A stretch of DNA of 64,000 bases from Breoghania sp. L-A4 (GTDB lineage Bacteria; Pseudomonadota; Alphaproteobacteria; Rhizobiales; Stappiaceae). The stretch covers positions 4,944,501-5,008,500 of the forward strand of contig NZ_CP031841.1 in assembly GCF_003432385.1 (NCBI RefSeq), in the 5' to 3' direction. Below the pieces are notes generated by a model. That model had not been told where the DNA came from and made no database searches. It saw only the letters and a list, made by a program, of their open reading frames with translations. A program made the translations under genes and the position numbers. Of this stretch, positions 1 to 9,630 are shown piece by piece. Each line of letters begins with the position of its first letter. Position 1 is the stretch's first letter.

Positions 1-72
1 CGCCGCTTTCTGACCGGCCTCGATCCAGGCATGATGCAAATAGAGCTGAGCATGCAGAGCAAAAGGACCTGA
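1..72 (+). CDS. 3' end of an unidentified CDS (partial)
   Basis: The first frame of the window is open from base 1 and ends in TGA at 70-72, only 5 bases before the next gene. The 23 visible residues are too few to identify a family. FtsY often precedes septation protein A in related genomes, and an FG/LTGLD-like C-terminus would not be out of place, but that is a guess from context. Confidence 0.3.
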   Translation, partial: RRFLTGLDPGMMQIELSMQSKRT

Positions 73-77
73 CACCC

Positions 78-722
78 GTGGAATTCGAACACGATCCCAA
101 CGCGCCCGATCGCGAGGAAATCAATCCGCTCTTGAAACTGGCGCTGGAGCTGGGGCCATTGGCGGTGTTCTTCTTCGCCAACGCGCGCGGCGAGAGCCTG
201 GCGAAACTGTTTCCCGCCCTGGGGGATCTTGGCGGCCCGCTGTTCGTCGCCACCGCCGCCTTCATGGTGGCCATCACAATCTCGCTGGTCGTCTCCTACG
301 TGCTGACGCGGCGGCTGCCGGTGATGCCCGTGGTTACCGGTGTGGTGGTGCTGGTGTTCGGCGGATTGACGCTCTATTTGCACGACGAGCTGTTCATCAA
401 GCTCAAGCCGACCATCGTCAACGCCCTGTTCGGCGCGGTGCTGCTGGGCGGGCTGCTCTTTGGAAAATCGTTGCTGGGCTATGTGTTTGACAGCGTCTTC
501 AAGCTCGATGCAGAAGGCTGGCGCAAGCTGACCCTGCGCTGGGGGCTGTTCTTTTTCTTTCTCGCGGTGCTCAACGAAGTCGTCTGGCGCTCGTTTTCGA
601 CCGACTTCTGGGTGTCGTTCAAGGTTTTCGGCATGATGCCGATCACTTTCCTGTTCACCCTGTCGCAGCTGCCGCTGATCTCGAAGCACTCGCTTGTGCC
701 GCTCGGCGAAAAGCGGGACTAA
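78..722 (+). CDS. yciB: Septation protein A (YciB/IspZ family inner-membrane protein)
   Basis: A 214-residue, very hydrophobic protein with about five or six membrane segments and the family's N-terminal [10 protein letters not shown] motif near residue 25. Its length fits the YciB/IspZ family of intracellular septation proteins. In enterobacteria these inner-membrane proteins are linked to cell division and envelope synthesis; the biochemical role is unclear. The start is a GTG chosen because an AAAAGGA ribosome site lies about 10 bases upstream and the conserved N-terminus begins directly after it. No ATG fits better. Family assignment is firm, precise function is not. Confidence 0.88.
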   Translation: MEFEHDPNAPDREEINPLLKLALELGPLAVFFFANARGESLAKLFPALGDLGGPLFVATAAFMVAITISLVVSYVLTRRLPVMPVVTGVVVLVFGGLTLYLHDELFIKLKPTIVNALFGAVLLGGLLFGKSLLGYVFDSVFKLDAEGWRKLTLRWGLFFFFLAVLNEVVWRSFSTDFWVSFKVFGMMPITFLFTLSQLPLISKHSLVPLGEKRD

Positions 723-744
723 GGCGCTTTCGGGATCGCGCGGG

Positions 745-1143
745 TCAGGTCGCCAGATTGATCTTGTGCTCTTCGTCGGGATCCCGGTGGGGGCCGTAGA
801 CGACTCCCGGTGCGGTCCCGGGATAGAGCGGCGTGCGCCCTTCGTCCTTCAGATGCCGCGCGCCTTCATGCCGCATACCCAGCGCCTGCCTGGCGTGTTC
901 CGCAGTCGCCTGATAGGCGGCGACCCCGTCGAGCCGCGGCGCCTCTTCATGATGCGCGTCGACAAACACCGCCGGATCCTCGGCGGCATCCGCGATTGCT
1001 TCGCGCTCGGCATCGTCGTGCGGCACGATCTCGGTATGCGCCGGATCGTTTCGATCGTGCCCCTTACGATGATGATCGGTCGAATGATCCGCCGCCTTGA
1101 TGAGCGGAACGGGTGGCTGCAGCCTTTCCACAGTGTATGACAT
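745..1143 (-). CDS. Hypothetical acidic, histidine-rich protein
   Basis: A 132-residue protein with no signal peptide or membrane segment that I can see. It is rich in Asp, Glu and His, with clusters such as DHSTDHHRKGHDRND near residue 20 and DAHHEEAP near residue 65. An AGGAGG ribosome site sits just upstream of the ATG, which favours this frame over the overlapping frames on the other strand. I do not recognise a domain. The His/Asp content could suit metal binding, but that is speculation. It converges with septation protein A and is divergent from the DUF1232 gene. Confidence 0.6.
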   Translation of the reverse strand: MSYTVERLQPPVPLIKAADHSTDHHRKGHDRNDPAHTEIVPHDDAEREAIADAAEDPAVFVDAHHEEAPRLDGVAAYQATAEHARQALGMRHEGARHLKDEGRTPLYPGTAPGVVYGPHRDPDEEHKINLAT

Positions 1144-1332
1144 GTCGGGCCTCCTGCCGGGCCTTCTGGCCCGATGATGGCCGGATCCCGTGCGCGGCCA
1201 TACTGTAGTGTCGCAAGAATTTGTTAATCAATGCTTACGCAAGGTTAATCGTGAAAACTGCGCATATTCCCCGAAATTGGGCATTTCATCGCCTCAATTC
1301 ACGCTAAACTCGGCTTCAGGGAAGGATCCGGG

Positions 1333-1791
1333 ATGCGCGAATACACCGACGAATCACTGCGCAAGGCGCTGGATGGCGAGATCATCGCACCCGGCGAACC
1401 CGTGCGCCTGCGCCCCGCCGGACCCGATCTGGAATCGGACGGAGAGGGGGCTCAGGCGGATCCGCGCGATGAGGCGCGGGTGAGGGCGCGATTCTTCAAG
1501 ACGCTGAAAAAGGCCGCGCGCCAGATCCCGTTCATGGACGAACTGGTCGCCGCCTACTATTGCGCGCTCGACCCCGCCTCGCCGCCCAGGGTGCGCGGAA
1601 CGCTGATCGCGGCCCTCGCCTATTTCGTGCTGCCGTTTGACGCGGTGCCCGATTTCCTGCTCGGCATCGGCTTCGGCGACGACGCCACGGTGCTGCTGGC
1701 CGCCATCGGCCTTGTGCGCGCGCACATCCGTGACGAGCATCTTGAAGCCGCCCGCGCGACGCTGGCGGACGATGACGACCCGCTTGCCTAG
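1333..1791 (+). CDS. YkvA family (DUF1232) membrane-associated protein
   Basis: A 152-residue protein. Residues ~55-130 carry the DUF1232 hallmark: a region ending in AYFVLPFDAVPDFLLGIGFGDD, where the P-x-D-x-x-P-D segment is characteristic, followed by a hydrophobic stretch. The N-terminal 50 residues are charged and look disordered. The ATG follows a GGGAAGGAT ribosome site. Members are small proteins of unknown function, sometimes fused to transport or stress proteins. The stop overlaps the end of the convergent DJ-1/PfpI gene by four bases. Confidence 0.82.
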   Translation: MREYTDESLRKALDGEIIAPGEPVRLRPAGPDLESDGEGAQADPRDEARVRARFFKTLKKAARQIPFMDELVAAYYCALDPASPPRVRGTLIAALAYFVLPFDAVPDFLLGIGFGDDATVLLAAIGLVRAHIRDEHLEAARATLADDDDPLA

Positions 1792-2417
1792 TTGAGCGGA
1801 CAGGTCGTGGCCACGGGCAGATCGGCAGACACGGGCGGATCGGGGAAATATTGCGTCATGCGCTGGACCCGTTCGGCCATCTCCGTGCCGTGCAGCAGTT
1901 CCACCAGCTTCAGAGATTCATCGAGGCCCGAGGAGATTCCGCCGCCGGTCAACCGGTTGCGGTCATGCACATACCGCGGCGCGCCGGGGGCGACCTTGAT
2001 ATCCGGGTATTCCTTCAGACAGGGAATGAACGCCCAATGCGTCGTGGCCTCGAATCCGTCCAGAAGGCCGGCGGCGGCGAGCAGCAGCGCGCCCTCGCAG
2101 ACCGAGCAGACATAGCGCGCGCCCTGCGCCTGACGGATCAGAAAATCGAGATAAGTCCGCTGCGGATCGGCAATGATTCGCTTGAGCTCGTCAGGATCTC
2201 CGCCCGGCACCCACAGCACATCGAGTTGCCCGGCGGTCTCGAAGGTATGGCTGACCTTGAAGGTGAACCCGTCCCGCGTGGTGACGTCGCAGTCGCTTTG
2301 CCCGATGAGCCGGATTTCCGCCGGAGGCGCGAACTGCCGCATCCAGCCAAGGATTTCATAGGGGCCTGTCACGTCGAGCAGGTCGACATGCGGATAGACC
2401 GGCATCCCGATAATCAT
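1788..2417 (-). CDS. DJ-1/PfpI family protein, isonitrile hydratase-like
   Basis: A ~209-residue glutamine-amidotransferase-fold protein. The N-terminus runs into the DVTGPYEIL motif near residue 17. The nucleophile elbow SVCEGALLLAAAGLLDG contains the expected catalytic cysteine near residue 107, followed by ATTHW, and a GGGISSGLDESL segment lies near residue 160. This arrangement resembles Pseudomonas isonitrile hydratase (InhA) and the DJ-1-like domain of GlxA regulators, but there is no AraC helix-turn-helix. The substrate cannot be told from sequence. An AGGAGG site sits 7 bases before the ATG at 2417, which favours it over the ATG at 2423. Confidence 0.82.
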   Translation of the reverse strand: MIIGMPVYPHVDLLDVTGPYEILGWMRQFAPPAEIRLIGQSDCDVTTRDGFTFKVSHTFETAGQLDVLWVPGGDPDELKRIIADPQRTYLDFLIRQAQGARYVCSVCEGALLLAAAGLLDGFEATTHWAFIPCLKEYPDIKVAPGAPRYVHDRNRLTGGGISSGLDESLKLVELLHGTEMAERVQRMTQYFPDPPVSADLPVATTCPLN

Positions 2418-2533
2418 CGCCATCCCTCCTCGTTCGCTTGCACCGGCATGCGGCGATTGTCGCGCAACGGAGCACGCGTGCGATGAGGAAACTCACAGGA
2501 AGGCTTGAAAGCACGCCGGTCCATGCGTCCCGC

Positions 2534-3001
2534 TCAAAAGCCTGACTTGCGCCCGGCGATCAGCCAGTAGACGAAACCCGCGGCGAAGCCGGCGGCAAGA
2601 AAGATGTTCCAGTCCGCGGGCAGGCGCACGTCTGGCGCCGGCGGGATCCACGTTGCGACGACGATGGCCAGCGACACCAGCCCGCCTGCTACCAGATGAT
2701 AGATCAGACCCCGGATATGCTTCACCTCCGCCAGCACGATCGCCAGCCCCGCGGGCACCAGCGCCATGGCGCCGATGAAACTGGTCGCGAAGGTGGCGAG
2801 AAACAGCGCCGCAAAGACACCGACCGTGCCGTCACCGGTGGCCAAGAGACCGCCCTCGACATCCCAGCCGCTGTATGTGGTGAAATCCACCGCCCAGCCT
2901 TCCGCCGAGAACACCAGCACCAGGCTCGCGGTGTAGCAGGCGGCGACAAAGCCGAAGGCTATGACGACCAGTCGGCCGAAGAGGCGGAGGATATCGTCCA
3001 T
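2534..3001 (-). CDS. Hypothetical four-helix membrane protein
   Basis: A 155-residue protein with four predicted membrane helices, near residues 8-30, 60-88, 95-118 and 130-148. It has no signal peptide and no motif I recognise. It begins 14 bases after the stop of rlmN on the same strand, so the two are probably co-transcribed. The weak ribosome site (GGAT) just before the ATG suggests modest or coupled translation. Function unknown. Confidence 0.7.
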   Translation of the reverse strand: MDDILRLFGRLVVIAFGFVAACYTASLVLVFSAEGWAVDFTTYSGWDVEGGLLATGDGTVGVFAALFLATFATSFIGAMALVPAGLAIVLAEVKHIRGLIYHLVAGGLVSLAIVVATWIPPAPDVRLPADWNIFLAAGFAAGFVYWLIAGRKSGF

Positions 3002-3015
3002 GATCCAGATTCGTC

Positions 3016-4242
3016 TCAGCCGGCGGCGCCGGAGGCGGCTTCAAGCGCCTCGCGGTCCTTGCGCTTCATGCGCTCGGATTCCGATTTCAGCTGGCCGCAG
3101 GCCGCCAGGATATCGCGGCCGCGCGGCGTGCGGATCGGCGAGGCGTATCCCGCTCGGTTGACCACCTCGGCAAACACCTCGATCTGCTCCCAGTCGGAGC
3201 ACTCGTAGTCCGAGCCCGGCCACGGATTGAAGGGAATCAGGTTGATCTTCGCCGGAATGCCCTCCAGCAGCTTCACCAGCTTCTTGGCGTCGGCGATGCT
3301 GTCGTTGACGCCCTTCAGCATCACGTACTCGAAGGTGATGCGGCGGGCGTTGGAGACGCCGGGATAGGTGCGGCAGGCCTCCAGCAACTCCGCGAGCGGA
3401 TATTTCTTGTTGATCGGCACCAGCACGTCGCGCAGATCGTCGCGCACCGCGTGCAGCGAGATCGCCAGCATGCAGCCGATCTCCTCGCCGGTGCGCGCGA
3501 TCATCGGCACCACACCGGAGGTGGACAGGGTGATGCGGCGCCTGGACAGGCTCAGCCCGTCGCCGTCCGACGCGATCAGCAGCGCCTTCTTAACCTCGTC
3601 GAAATTGTACAGCGGCTCGCCCATGCCCATCATCACGACGTTGGAGACCAAGCGGCCCTCGCTGGGCACGGAGAAGCCCTGCGGCGTGTCGATGTCGGGG
3701 AAGTCGCCCAGCCGGTCGCGCGCCACCATGATCTGCATGATGATCTCTTCCGAGGTCAGGTTGCGCACCAGCTTCTGCGTGCCCGTATGACAGAAGGTGC
3801 AGGTCAGCGTGCAGCCCACCTGGCTGGAGACGCACAGCGTGCCGCGGCCTTCCTCGGGAATATAGACGGTCTCGATGTCCACCGGCCGGCCGGCGCCGCG
3901 CGGCGGAAAGCGCATCAGCCACTTGCGGGTGCCGTCGACGGAAATCTGTTCCGCGACGATTTCGGGCCGCGTCATTGAGTAGACATGGGCCAGCGTCGTG
4001 CGCAGTTCCTTCGACACATTGGTCATGTGATCGAACTCGGTGAAGCCGCGCACGTAGATCCAGTGCCACAGTTGCGCCACCCGCATGCGCACCTGCTTGT
4101 CGGCGACGCCCACCGCGCGCAGCGCATCGCCCAGTTCCTCGCGTGACATGCCCACCAGCGATGGTTTGGCCGGCGTCACCGCCGGAGCCACACCGATGGC
4201 CGGAGCCGCATTGCCGTGGGAAATATCGAGGGAAACCGCCAT
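3016..4242 (-). CDS. rlmN: Dual-specificity 23S rRNA/tRNA adenine-C2 methyltransferase RlmN
   Basis: A radical-SAM enzyme that methylates C2 of A2503 in 23S rRNA and A37 in some tRNAs, helping translational fidelity. With the ATG at 4242 it is 408 residues. The [4Fe-4S] cluster motif C-x3-C-x2-C (CTLTCTFC) gives cysteines near 144, 148 and 151. The preceding LCVSS cysteine (~137) and the C-terminal ILAACGQL cysteine (~382) match the mechanistic pair known from E. coli Rlm[13 protein letters not shown] and the HAVRD region are also typical. An upstream in-frame ATG at 4332 would add 30 unconserved residues; 4242 has a modest AAAGAG site, so I prefer it. Confidence 0.95.
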   Translation of the reverse strand: MAVSLDISHGNAAPAIGVAPAVTPAKPSLVGMSREELGDALRAVGVADKQVRMRVAQLWHWIYVRGFTEFDHMTNVSKELRTTLAHVYSMTRPEIVAEQISVDGTRKWLMRFPPRGAGRPVDIETVYIPEEGRGTLCVSSQVGCTLTCTFCHTGTQKLVRNLTSEEIIMQIMVARDRLGDFPDIDTPQGFSVPSEGRLVSNVVMMGMGEPLYNFDEVKKALLIASDGDGLSLSRRRITLSTSGVVPMIARTGEEIGCMLAISLHAVRDDLRDVLVPINKKYPLAELLEACRTYPGVSNARRITFEYVMLKGVNDSIADAKKLVKLLEGIPAKINLIPFNPWPGSDYECSDWEQIEVFAEVVNRAGYASPIRTPRGRDILAACGQLKSESERMKRKDREALEAASGAAG

Positions 4243-4395
4243 TGCGCTTGCTCTTTGCCGGCCCATCCGGGCCGCTCCTGGTGCCTGGCGCGGACCATAC
4301 CGCCGCCTGAACGAAAGCAGGGCGGTGACCAAGCGTCACCACCCCGCGTTTATAGCTCTATATAGCGCGTTTTTGAAACCGCGCTACTCCTGTCG

Positions 4396-4905
4396 TTATT
4401 TGCAGGCTTCCGACGCCGCGTTCACCGCAGCCGTGATGCCCGCCAGGGAGTAGGTGTAACTGGTTGCAGTGCCGCGCGAGGATTCGCCGGAGACCTTCAT
4501 CGCCCGGCCCGCGCGCATCGCCGAAACCAGACGGGCCTCGTCGGCGGCGTTCTTCACCCACGCCCCGTCACCCTTGGTGAACATCTCGAACTTCTGGCCA
4601 TCCACGTCGACCGAAACGGATGAGTTTTCCTTGAACGGATAGCCCACGAGCAGGCTCGGTTCGTTGGAAACACCCTCGTTGGGGCGCGTGGAGACGAAGA
4701 AGAACACATCTCCATGGTTGCGGTCGGTGGGCGACAGCGTTGTCGGCTTCGACAAGGCGTAGCAGAACTTGCCGTTCTGCCCCGAATGCGCGTAGGCCGC
4801 CCAGTCCTTGAATTGATTCAGGAGTGTGGGCGACTGCGCGTTCGCAGCAGCGCCTGAAAAAGCGAGGGCCAGAATGGCCATGGCCAACATTCGTGCGTGC
4901 ATCAT
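4396..4905 (-). CDS. Invasion-associated locus B (IalB) family exported protein
   Basis: A 169-residue exported protein. Residues 1-23 form a signal peptide that likely ends at ANA-QS. The mature part begins with a short segment leading to the family's FxDWxxY-like motif, then KFCYALSKP, and ends in EACK, leaving two cysteines placed as in IalB proteins. In Bartonella IalB is linked to erythrocyte invasion, but homologues are common in free-living Hyphomicrobiales, where the role is unknown. The 334-base region upstream separates it from the methyltransferase gene, so it probably has its own promoter. Confidence 0.85.
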   Translation of the reverse strand: MMHARMLAMAILALAFSGAAANAQSPTLLNQFKDWAAYAHSGQNGKFCYALSKPTTLSPTDRNHGDVFFFVSTRPNEGVSNEPSLLVGYPFKENSSVSVDVDGQKFEMFTKGDGAWVKNAADEARLVSAMRAGRAMKVSGESSRGTATSYTYSLAGITAAVNAASEACK

Positions 4906-5239
4906 CTCGTAACCGCTTTATTTGCGCCAAGTTGAGTGGATTTGTTCAACAGCTGTAAACCTCAATCAAACGTTACCCGATCGCCGGTTACGAAAGGGTT
5001 GATCCCGTCCGTCGAATTGCGGAATGGTGCGGAAATCCGCACATTTCCGCCGTTTTATGGATCAAATTTGATTGCCCGGACGGCTGGGTCCGGTCAGAAA
5101 GCCGCTGCAATTGCTCTTAACCGCGGTGCACTCGCCCCCTTCCGGCGGTTGAAAGGGGCAACAAAGCACGCGCGGCAAAACGCTGTGACCACAAATCGGC
5201 GAGAGTATGGCGGCGCCGTCCGCGCGCCGGCGTATCGGC
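4906..5239. other. Intergenic region upstream of the IalB-family gene
   Basis: About 330 bases without a supportable gene. It must carry the promoter of the leftward IalB gene. A TTGAAC hexamer about 40 bases before the start is a possible -35, but no convincing -10 follows. I see no hairpin strong enough to call a terminator for the methyltransferase gene, whose stop lies at 5240. Confidence 0.5.
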
Positions 5240-5791
5240 TCAGATATCGTCGCGGCCACCGATCTTGCCGCCGCGGAACGTCGGCTTGCCGTGAATGTGC
5301 TCGCTGAGTTCCGCGCGCGGCGCCCCCGAGCCGATTGGCCGCTCGGCGAAACGCCCCAGCGTGCGCACCCGGTCGTACATGACGATGGCCCCGGCCGTGG
5401 CGACATTGATGCAGAAGCCGGTCGGGATCTTGATGATGTGATCGCAGCGTTCCTGCATTTCCGGTGACAGCGAGCCGCGCTCGGGACCCAGGATATAGGC
5501 CGCCTTGAGCGGATGACCGAAGCTCGGCAGCTCGATGGCGTCGTCCGTCAGTTCGATGCCGACAAGCTGGCAGCCCTTGGGCAGGGCCATTTCTGCGATC
5601 GACCCCCACGCGTAGTAGGGCATGTGATCGGGGCTGTTTGAGGTGTCCGACGCCGGGGCCCGGCGGATCTTCTGTGCGGCGTCGACGGTGAAGAAGAAGC
5701 TCGCGCCAAACCCGTGCGCCGAACGCATCAGGTTGCCGAAATTCATCACCTTGGAAAGACCTTCGGCGCCGACGGCGAAATAACCGCGCAT
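5240..5791 (-). CDS. SpoU/TrmH-family RNA 2'-O-methyltransferase
   Basis: A 183-residue SPOUT-fold methyltransferase consisting only of the catalytic domain. Motif 1 is seen as MNFGNLMRSAHGFG (~residues 15-28), motif 2 as AYILGPERGSLSPE (~105) and motif 3 as IPTGFCINVATAGAIVMYD (~130). It has no separate RNA-binding domain, so it is a minimal family member; tRNA or rRNA ribose methylation is likely but the site is unknown. The frame stays open to 6190, but that stretch runs back over the divergent oxidoreductase gene. The conserved N-terminus MRGYFAVG fixes the start at 5791. Confidence 0.85.
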   Translation of the reverse strand: MRGYFAVGAEGLSKVMNFGNLMRSAHGFGASFFFTVDAAQKIRRAPASDTSNSPDHMPYYAWGSIAEMALPKGCQLVGIELTDDAIELPSFGHPLKAAYILGPERGSLSPEMQERCDHIIKIPTGFCINVATAGAIVMYDRVRTLGRFAERPIGSGAPRAELSEHIHGKPTFRGGKIGGRDDI

Positions 5792-5939
5792 GGTGTTCTC
5801 GTTTTTTACATCCCGGAGGGTGCGGTCATAGCCCCATCGGGGCCCGCCTGACAAGGCCGCGGCATGGTTAATGAAACCTTTCCATCGCTCATCACGCGTG
5901 ATACCAGCGTGCGGGGATTCCAAACGCTGGGTTGGTGGA

Positions 5940-6914
5940 ATGAGAGCAGTTGTTTGCGAGGCTTTTGGGCCTCCGTCTTCCTTGACCATTGCGGACATCA
6001 AGGCGCCGCAGGCCGGGCCGGGCGAGGTCGTCGTCGATGTGAAGGCCGCGGCGCTCAACTTCTTCGACACGCTGATCATCGAAGGCAAATACCAGGTGCG
6101 GCCGCCGATGCCGTTTTCGCCCGGCGCGGAAATGGCGGGCGTCGTCGCTTCCGTCGGTGATGGCGTCACGCGAGTGAAGCCCGGCGACAAGGTCGCCGCC
6201 TATACGAAATTCGGCTGCTGCCGCGAACAGGTCCTGCTCTCCGAGGACGATGTGATCGCCGTGCCCGACGGCGTGGATTTTGAGACCGCGGCCGGGCTGA
6301 TGGTCACCTACGGCACGACCATGCACGCGCTGCGCGGCCGCGCCCGGCTTCAAGAGGGCGAGACGATTGCCGTGCTCGGCGCCTCGGGCGGCGTCGGTCA
6401 GGCAGCGGTGGAAATCTCCAAGCTGATGGGCGCGCGCGTCATCGCCTGCGCCTCATCGGAGGAGAAGCTGGCGTTCGCCAGGAAATCCGGTGCCGACGAA
6501 ACGGTTAATTACGCCGAGGAAGACCTCAAGACACGGCTCAAGGCGCTGACCGGCGGCTGCGGCGTCGACGTGGTCTATGACCCGGTCGGCGGCGCTTACG
6601 CGGAAGCGGCGCTGCGCGCCACGGCCTGGCGCGGCCGCTTCCTGGTGATCGGCTTCGCCTCGGGCGAAATCCCGAAGATCCCGCTCAATCTCGCGCTTCT
6701 CAAGGGGTGCGACATTCTCGGCGTGTTCTGGGGCGAGGCCATCGTGCGCGAGCCCGAGGACCATTGGGCCGATGTGGCGCAGCTTCTCGCCTGGGCGGCG
6801 GAGGGCAAGCTCAAGCCGCATATCCATGCCGTCTACCCGCTGGTGCAAACCGCCGAGGCGCTCGAGGAGCTGGCCCAACGCCGCGCGCTGGGCAAGGTCA
6901 TCGTCAAGCCCTGA
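5940..6914 (+). CDS. NADPH:quinone oxidoreductase family protein (zinc-free MDR)
   Basis: A 324-residue medium-chain dehydrogenase/reductase of the zeta-crystallin/Qor type. The N-terminal GroES-like part includes ALNFFDTLIIEGKYQ and PFSPGAEMAGVV. The nucleotide-binding domain is marked by VLGASGGVGQAAVEI near residue 145. The catalytic-zinc ligands of alcohol dehydrogenases are absent, as expected for this subgroup, which reduces quinones or other enoyl-type acceptors with NADPH. The ATG at 5940 matches the family start (MRAVVCEAFG); the frame upstream runs into the divergent methyltransferase promoter region. The substrate is unknown. Confidence 0.9.
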   Translation: MRAVVCEAFGPPSSLTIADIKAPQAGPGEVVVDVKAAALNFFDTLIIEGKYQVRPPMPFSPGAEMAGVVASVGDGVTRVKPGDKVAAYTKFGCCREQVLLSEDDVIAVPDGVDFETAAGLMVTYGTTMHALRGRARLQEGETIAVLGASGGVGQAAVEISKLMGARVIACASSEEKLAFARKSGADETVNYAEEDLKTRLKALTGGCGVDVVYDPVGGAYAEAALRATAWRGRFLVIGFASGEIPKIPLNLALLKGCDILGVFWGEAIVREPEDHWADVAQLLAWAAEGKLKPHIHAVYPLVQTAEALEELAQRRALGKVIVKP

Positions 6915-6935
6915 GCATTGCCTGGACCATCGCGC

Positions 6936-8711
6936 TCAAAGCGGCCAGAACACCAGGATCGCCGGAACGCCGGTGACGACGATCAGGATCTCGAGCGGCA
7001 GGCCCATGCGCCAGTAGTCCGAGAAGGCGTAGCCACCCGGCCCCAGGATCAGCGTGTTGTTCTTGTGGCCGATCGGCGTCAGGAACGCGCAGGAGGCGGC
7101 CACCGCCACAGCCATCAGGAACGGATCAGGGCTGACGTTGAGGCTGTGGGCGATATCGATGGCCACCGGTGCTCCAATCACCGCCGTGGCGGTGTTGTTG
7201 AGCACGTCCGACAGGGTCATGATCACCACCATCAGCACGAACAGTACGGCCGCCGCCGGCATACCGGCCGTCAGCCCGACAATTCCTTCCGCGATCAATG
7301 TGGTCCCGCCGGATTCCTCAAGCGCGATGCCGAGCGGGATCATCGAGCCCAGAAGCACCACCACCGGCCACTCGATGTGATCGTAAACCTCGCGGATCGG
7401 CACGATGTCGAACAGCACGTAAAGCGCGACGACGAAGCCAAGGGCGATGGGCAGCGCGACGAAGCCGAATGTGGCCCCCGCGATGGCGGCCGCGAAAATT
7501 CCCACTGCAAGCGCCGCCCGGCGGTGCTGCGTGACCCCGATGCCACGCGCGGCAAGCGGCAGCGCGCCGAGCCAGCGCGTGACATCGGCCAGCCGGTCGG
7601 ACGGACCGTAAAGCAGCAGGATGTCGCCGGCGCGCACAGTCAGCCGCGCCACGCGTTCGTAAAAGCGGCGGCCATGGCGCGAGACGCCCAGCAGGGTGAC
7701 GCCCTGCCGGCGGAGCAATTGCAGGGCCAGCGCGGAGCGGCCGTCGAGCCGCGAATCGCGCGGCACCACCACCTCTGTCAGGCCCATGCCCTCGCCGGTG
7801 GCGGAACCGGTACGCTTGTCTCCGGCGACCTCAAGCTTGGCCACGCCACGGAACCTGTCAATCCCCTCGGGCGTCGCCTCGACGATCAGCACATCGCCGG
7901 GCCGGATCTCGACATAGCGTGAGGAGGCGGAGAACCGCGTCTTCGCCCGGGCCAGGCCGATCACCGCCACGTTGGCCTCCTCGGTCTCCTCGTCGATTTC
8001 GCCCAGCTTCTTTCCCACGAGGGGGGAGTCATCGCCCACAATCAGTTCCGCGATGTAGTCGTCGAGATCGAACAGGCTTTCCTCGCCGCCGCCGGAGCGC
8101 ACCCGCGTCGGCAACAGCCGCCAGCCGATGAGGGCGACGAAGATCAGCCCCACGGTGGCGCAGGCCAGGCCCACGGGCGCGAAATCGAACATGCGGAACG
8201 GCCCGTCGAGCGACCGTGCGCGGATCTGGGAAATGATGATGTTCGGCGGGGTGCCGATGAGCGTGACCATGCCGCCGAGAATCGTGGCGAAGGCCAGCGG
8301 CATCAGGGTCAGCCCCGGTCCGCGTCCGGCGCGCTGCGCGGTCTGCAGGTCGACCGGCATCAACAGCGCCAGCGCCGCCACGTTGTTCATGAAGGCGGAG
8401 AGCACGGCCCCAATGCCGCCCATCAGCGCGATATGGCTTCCCAGTCCTCTGCCGCCGCCGACGACCTGGCGGGTGATGATCTCAACCGCGCCGGAATTGA
8501 CCAGCCCGCGCGAAACCACCAGCACCAGGGCGACGATAATCGTCGCCTCGTTGCCGAAGCCCATGAAGGCGTCCTCGACCGGAATCGTGCCCAGGGCGAC
8601 CGCCACCAGCAGCGCCAGGAAAGCGACAAGGTCGTAGCGCCAACGGCCCCACAGCATCAGCGCGAAGACAGCGAAGAAAATCGCAAAAAGGACGATCTGA
8701 TCAAACGGCAT
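6936..8711 (-). CDS. SLC13/DASS-type permease with two internal TrkA-C domains
   Basis: A 591-residue inner-membrane transporter. The N-terminal ~185 residues and C-terminal ~220 residues are membrane helices of the CitM/ArsB/SLC13 superfamily, including a TLIGTPPNIIIS segment near residue 160 that is typical of the substrate/sodium site. Between them lie two soluble regulator (RCK_C/TrkA-C) domains at about 205-290 and 300-370. This split layout is common in bacterial SLC13-like permeases for divalent anions (dicarboxylate, sulfate); the substrate cannot be assigned. The start at 8711 (MPFDQIVLFAIFF) opens directly into the first helix. An upstream ATG at 8786 would add 25 polar residues. 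Confidence 0.88.
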   Translation of the reverse strand: MPFDQIVLFAIFFAVFALMLWGRWRYDLVAFLALLVAVALGTIPVEDAFMGFGNEATIIVALVLVVSRGLVNSGAVEIITRQVVGGGRGLGSHIALMGGIGAVLSAFMNNVAALALLMPVDLQTAQRAGRGPGLTLMPLAFATILGGMVTLIGTPPNIIISQIRARSLDGPFRMFDFAPVGLACATVGLIFVALIGWRLLPTRVRSGGGEESLFDLDDYIAELIVGDDSPLVGKKLGEIDEETEEANVAVIGLARAKTRFSASSRYVEIRPGDVLIVEATPEGIDRFRGVAKLEVAGDKRTGSATGEGMGLTEVVVPRDSRLDGRSALALQLLRRQGVTLLGVSRHGRRFYERVARLTVRAGDILLLYGPSDRLADVTRWLGALPLAARGIGVTQHRRAALAVGIFAAAIAGATFGFVALPIALGFVVALYVLFDIVPIREVYDHIEWPVVVLLGSMIPLGIALEESGGTTLIAEGIVGLTAGMPAAAVLFVLMVVIMTLSDVLNNTATAVIGAPVAIDIAHSLNVSPDPFLMAVAVAASCAFLTPIGHKNNTLILGPGGYAFSDYWRMGLPLEILIVVTGVPAILVFWPL

Positions 8712-8859
8712 GAAGGCCACGCTACAGGGAGACCGGGTGCATGAAAAGCGGCCCCGGTGGGTCTCGGGAATGGGAACGGCAACCAAAGCGGATCGCCAAG
8801 AGAATCAGCAATGAATTCGCCCTGCCCCGGACATCCGGAGCATCAGGCCCTTGTGTGCG

Positions 8860-9630
8860 TTAAGCCCATATTGCCATGCGTAAACCCCGCGCATCGCGGT
8901 TTGGTTCCGCAGGAAAGGCTTCGGCGCGATTGAAAAAGATCCGTTCGGCGATCACGGCGGCCGCCGCCGCGTCGACCACGTCATCCGCGCCCACGCGCGG
9001 CGGGCGCGGCGCCTCGAAGAAGGCGGGATCAAACCCGTGGCGTTCCAGCAATGCCTGACGCTGCACGATTCCGAGGCCGGCGGCACGGCCCTTCACCTTC
9101 TTGGGCTCGCTCATCGGCGCCTCACCATTGAGCCGCCAAAACGCCAACTCCGGATGTACCTCATAGATGCGGCTTTCAAGCTCAGGCGACATCAGCGCAT
9201 CGATTTCAAGAATTTTCGGAAACAGCGCGAAGCCCTGGCGCGAGACCTTTCTGGGCGGCTCGGAAGTTTCCAGCGCGATGCCGCAGGCCTCGCGGTAGTC
9301 GCCCGCCAGCACCGCCGCGCGCGAGGGAATCGAGAACACCGAGGACTTGCGATCCCCCAGCAGCGGCCGCACAGCCCTCTCCGGTCCGCGCCCGCCAGGG
9401 CCCGCACGCTCCGGCAGTCCGATCGGCATGTCCACGGCGATGATCGCCGGGGCTTCGGCACAGGTGAGCAGGTCGCGAAACTCCGCGAACACCCGGCGCG
9501 TATGGCGTGGCGTCCCGCCAAGCGTGCGGAACACGGCGAGCCAGCCCAACGGGCAGCCGTCCACACCGCAGACAACCGGATCATCACCGCCGGAACCCTG
9601 CCCGTCGCGCGCGCTCTGCCAATCCGTCAT
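8860..9630 (-). CDS. DUF429 domain-containing protein (RNase H-like fold)
   Basis: A 256-residue protein of the DUF429 family. It opens with GVDGCPLGWLAV (~residue 22) and VDMPIGLPE (~65), acidic segments placed like the first catalytic strands of RNase H-like folds. RKSSVFSIPSR and EVHPELAFW are further family motifs, and DDVVDAAAAAVIAERI closes the domain. It is thought to be a nuclease-like enzyme, but no activity is known to me. Its ATG overlaps the TGA of the upstream lipase gene (ATGA), so translation is probably coupled. The frame stays open into the lipase gene, but conservation starts here. Confidence 0.85.
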   Translation of the reverse strand: MTDWQSARDGQGSGGDDPVVCGVDGCPLGWLAVFRTLGGTPRHTRRVFAEFRDLLTCAEAPAIIAVDMPIGLPERAGPGGRGPERAVRPLLGDRKSSVFSIPSRAAVLAGDYREACGIALETSEPPRKVSRQGFALFPKILEIDALMSPELESRIYEVHPELAFWRLNGEAPMSEPKKVKGRAAGLGIVQRQALLERHGFDPAFFEAPRPPRVGADDVVDAAAAAVIAERIFFNRAEAFPAEPNRDARGLRMAIWA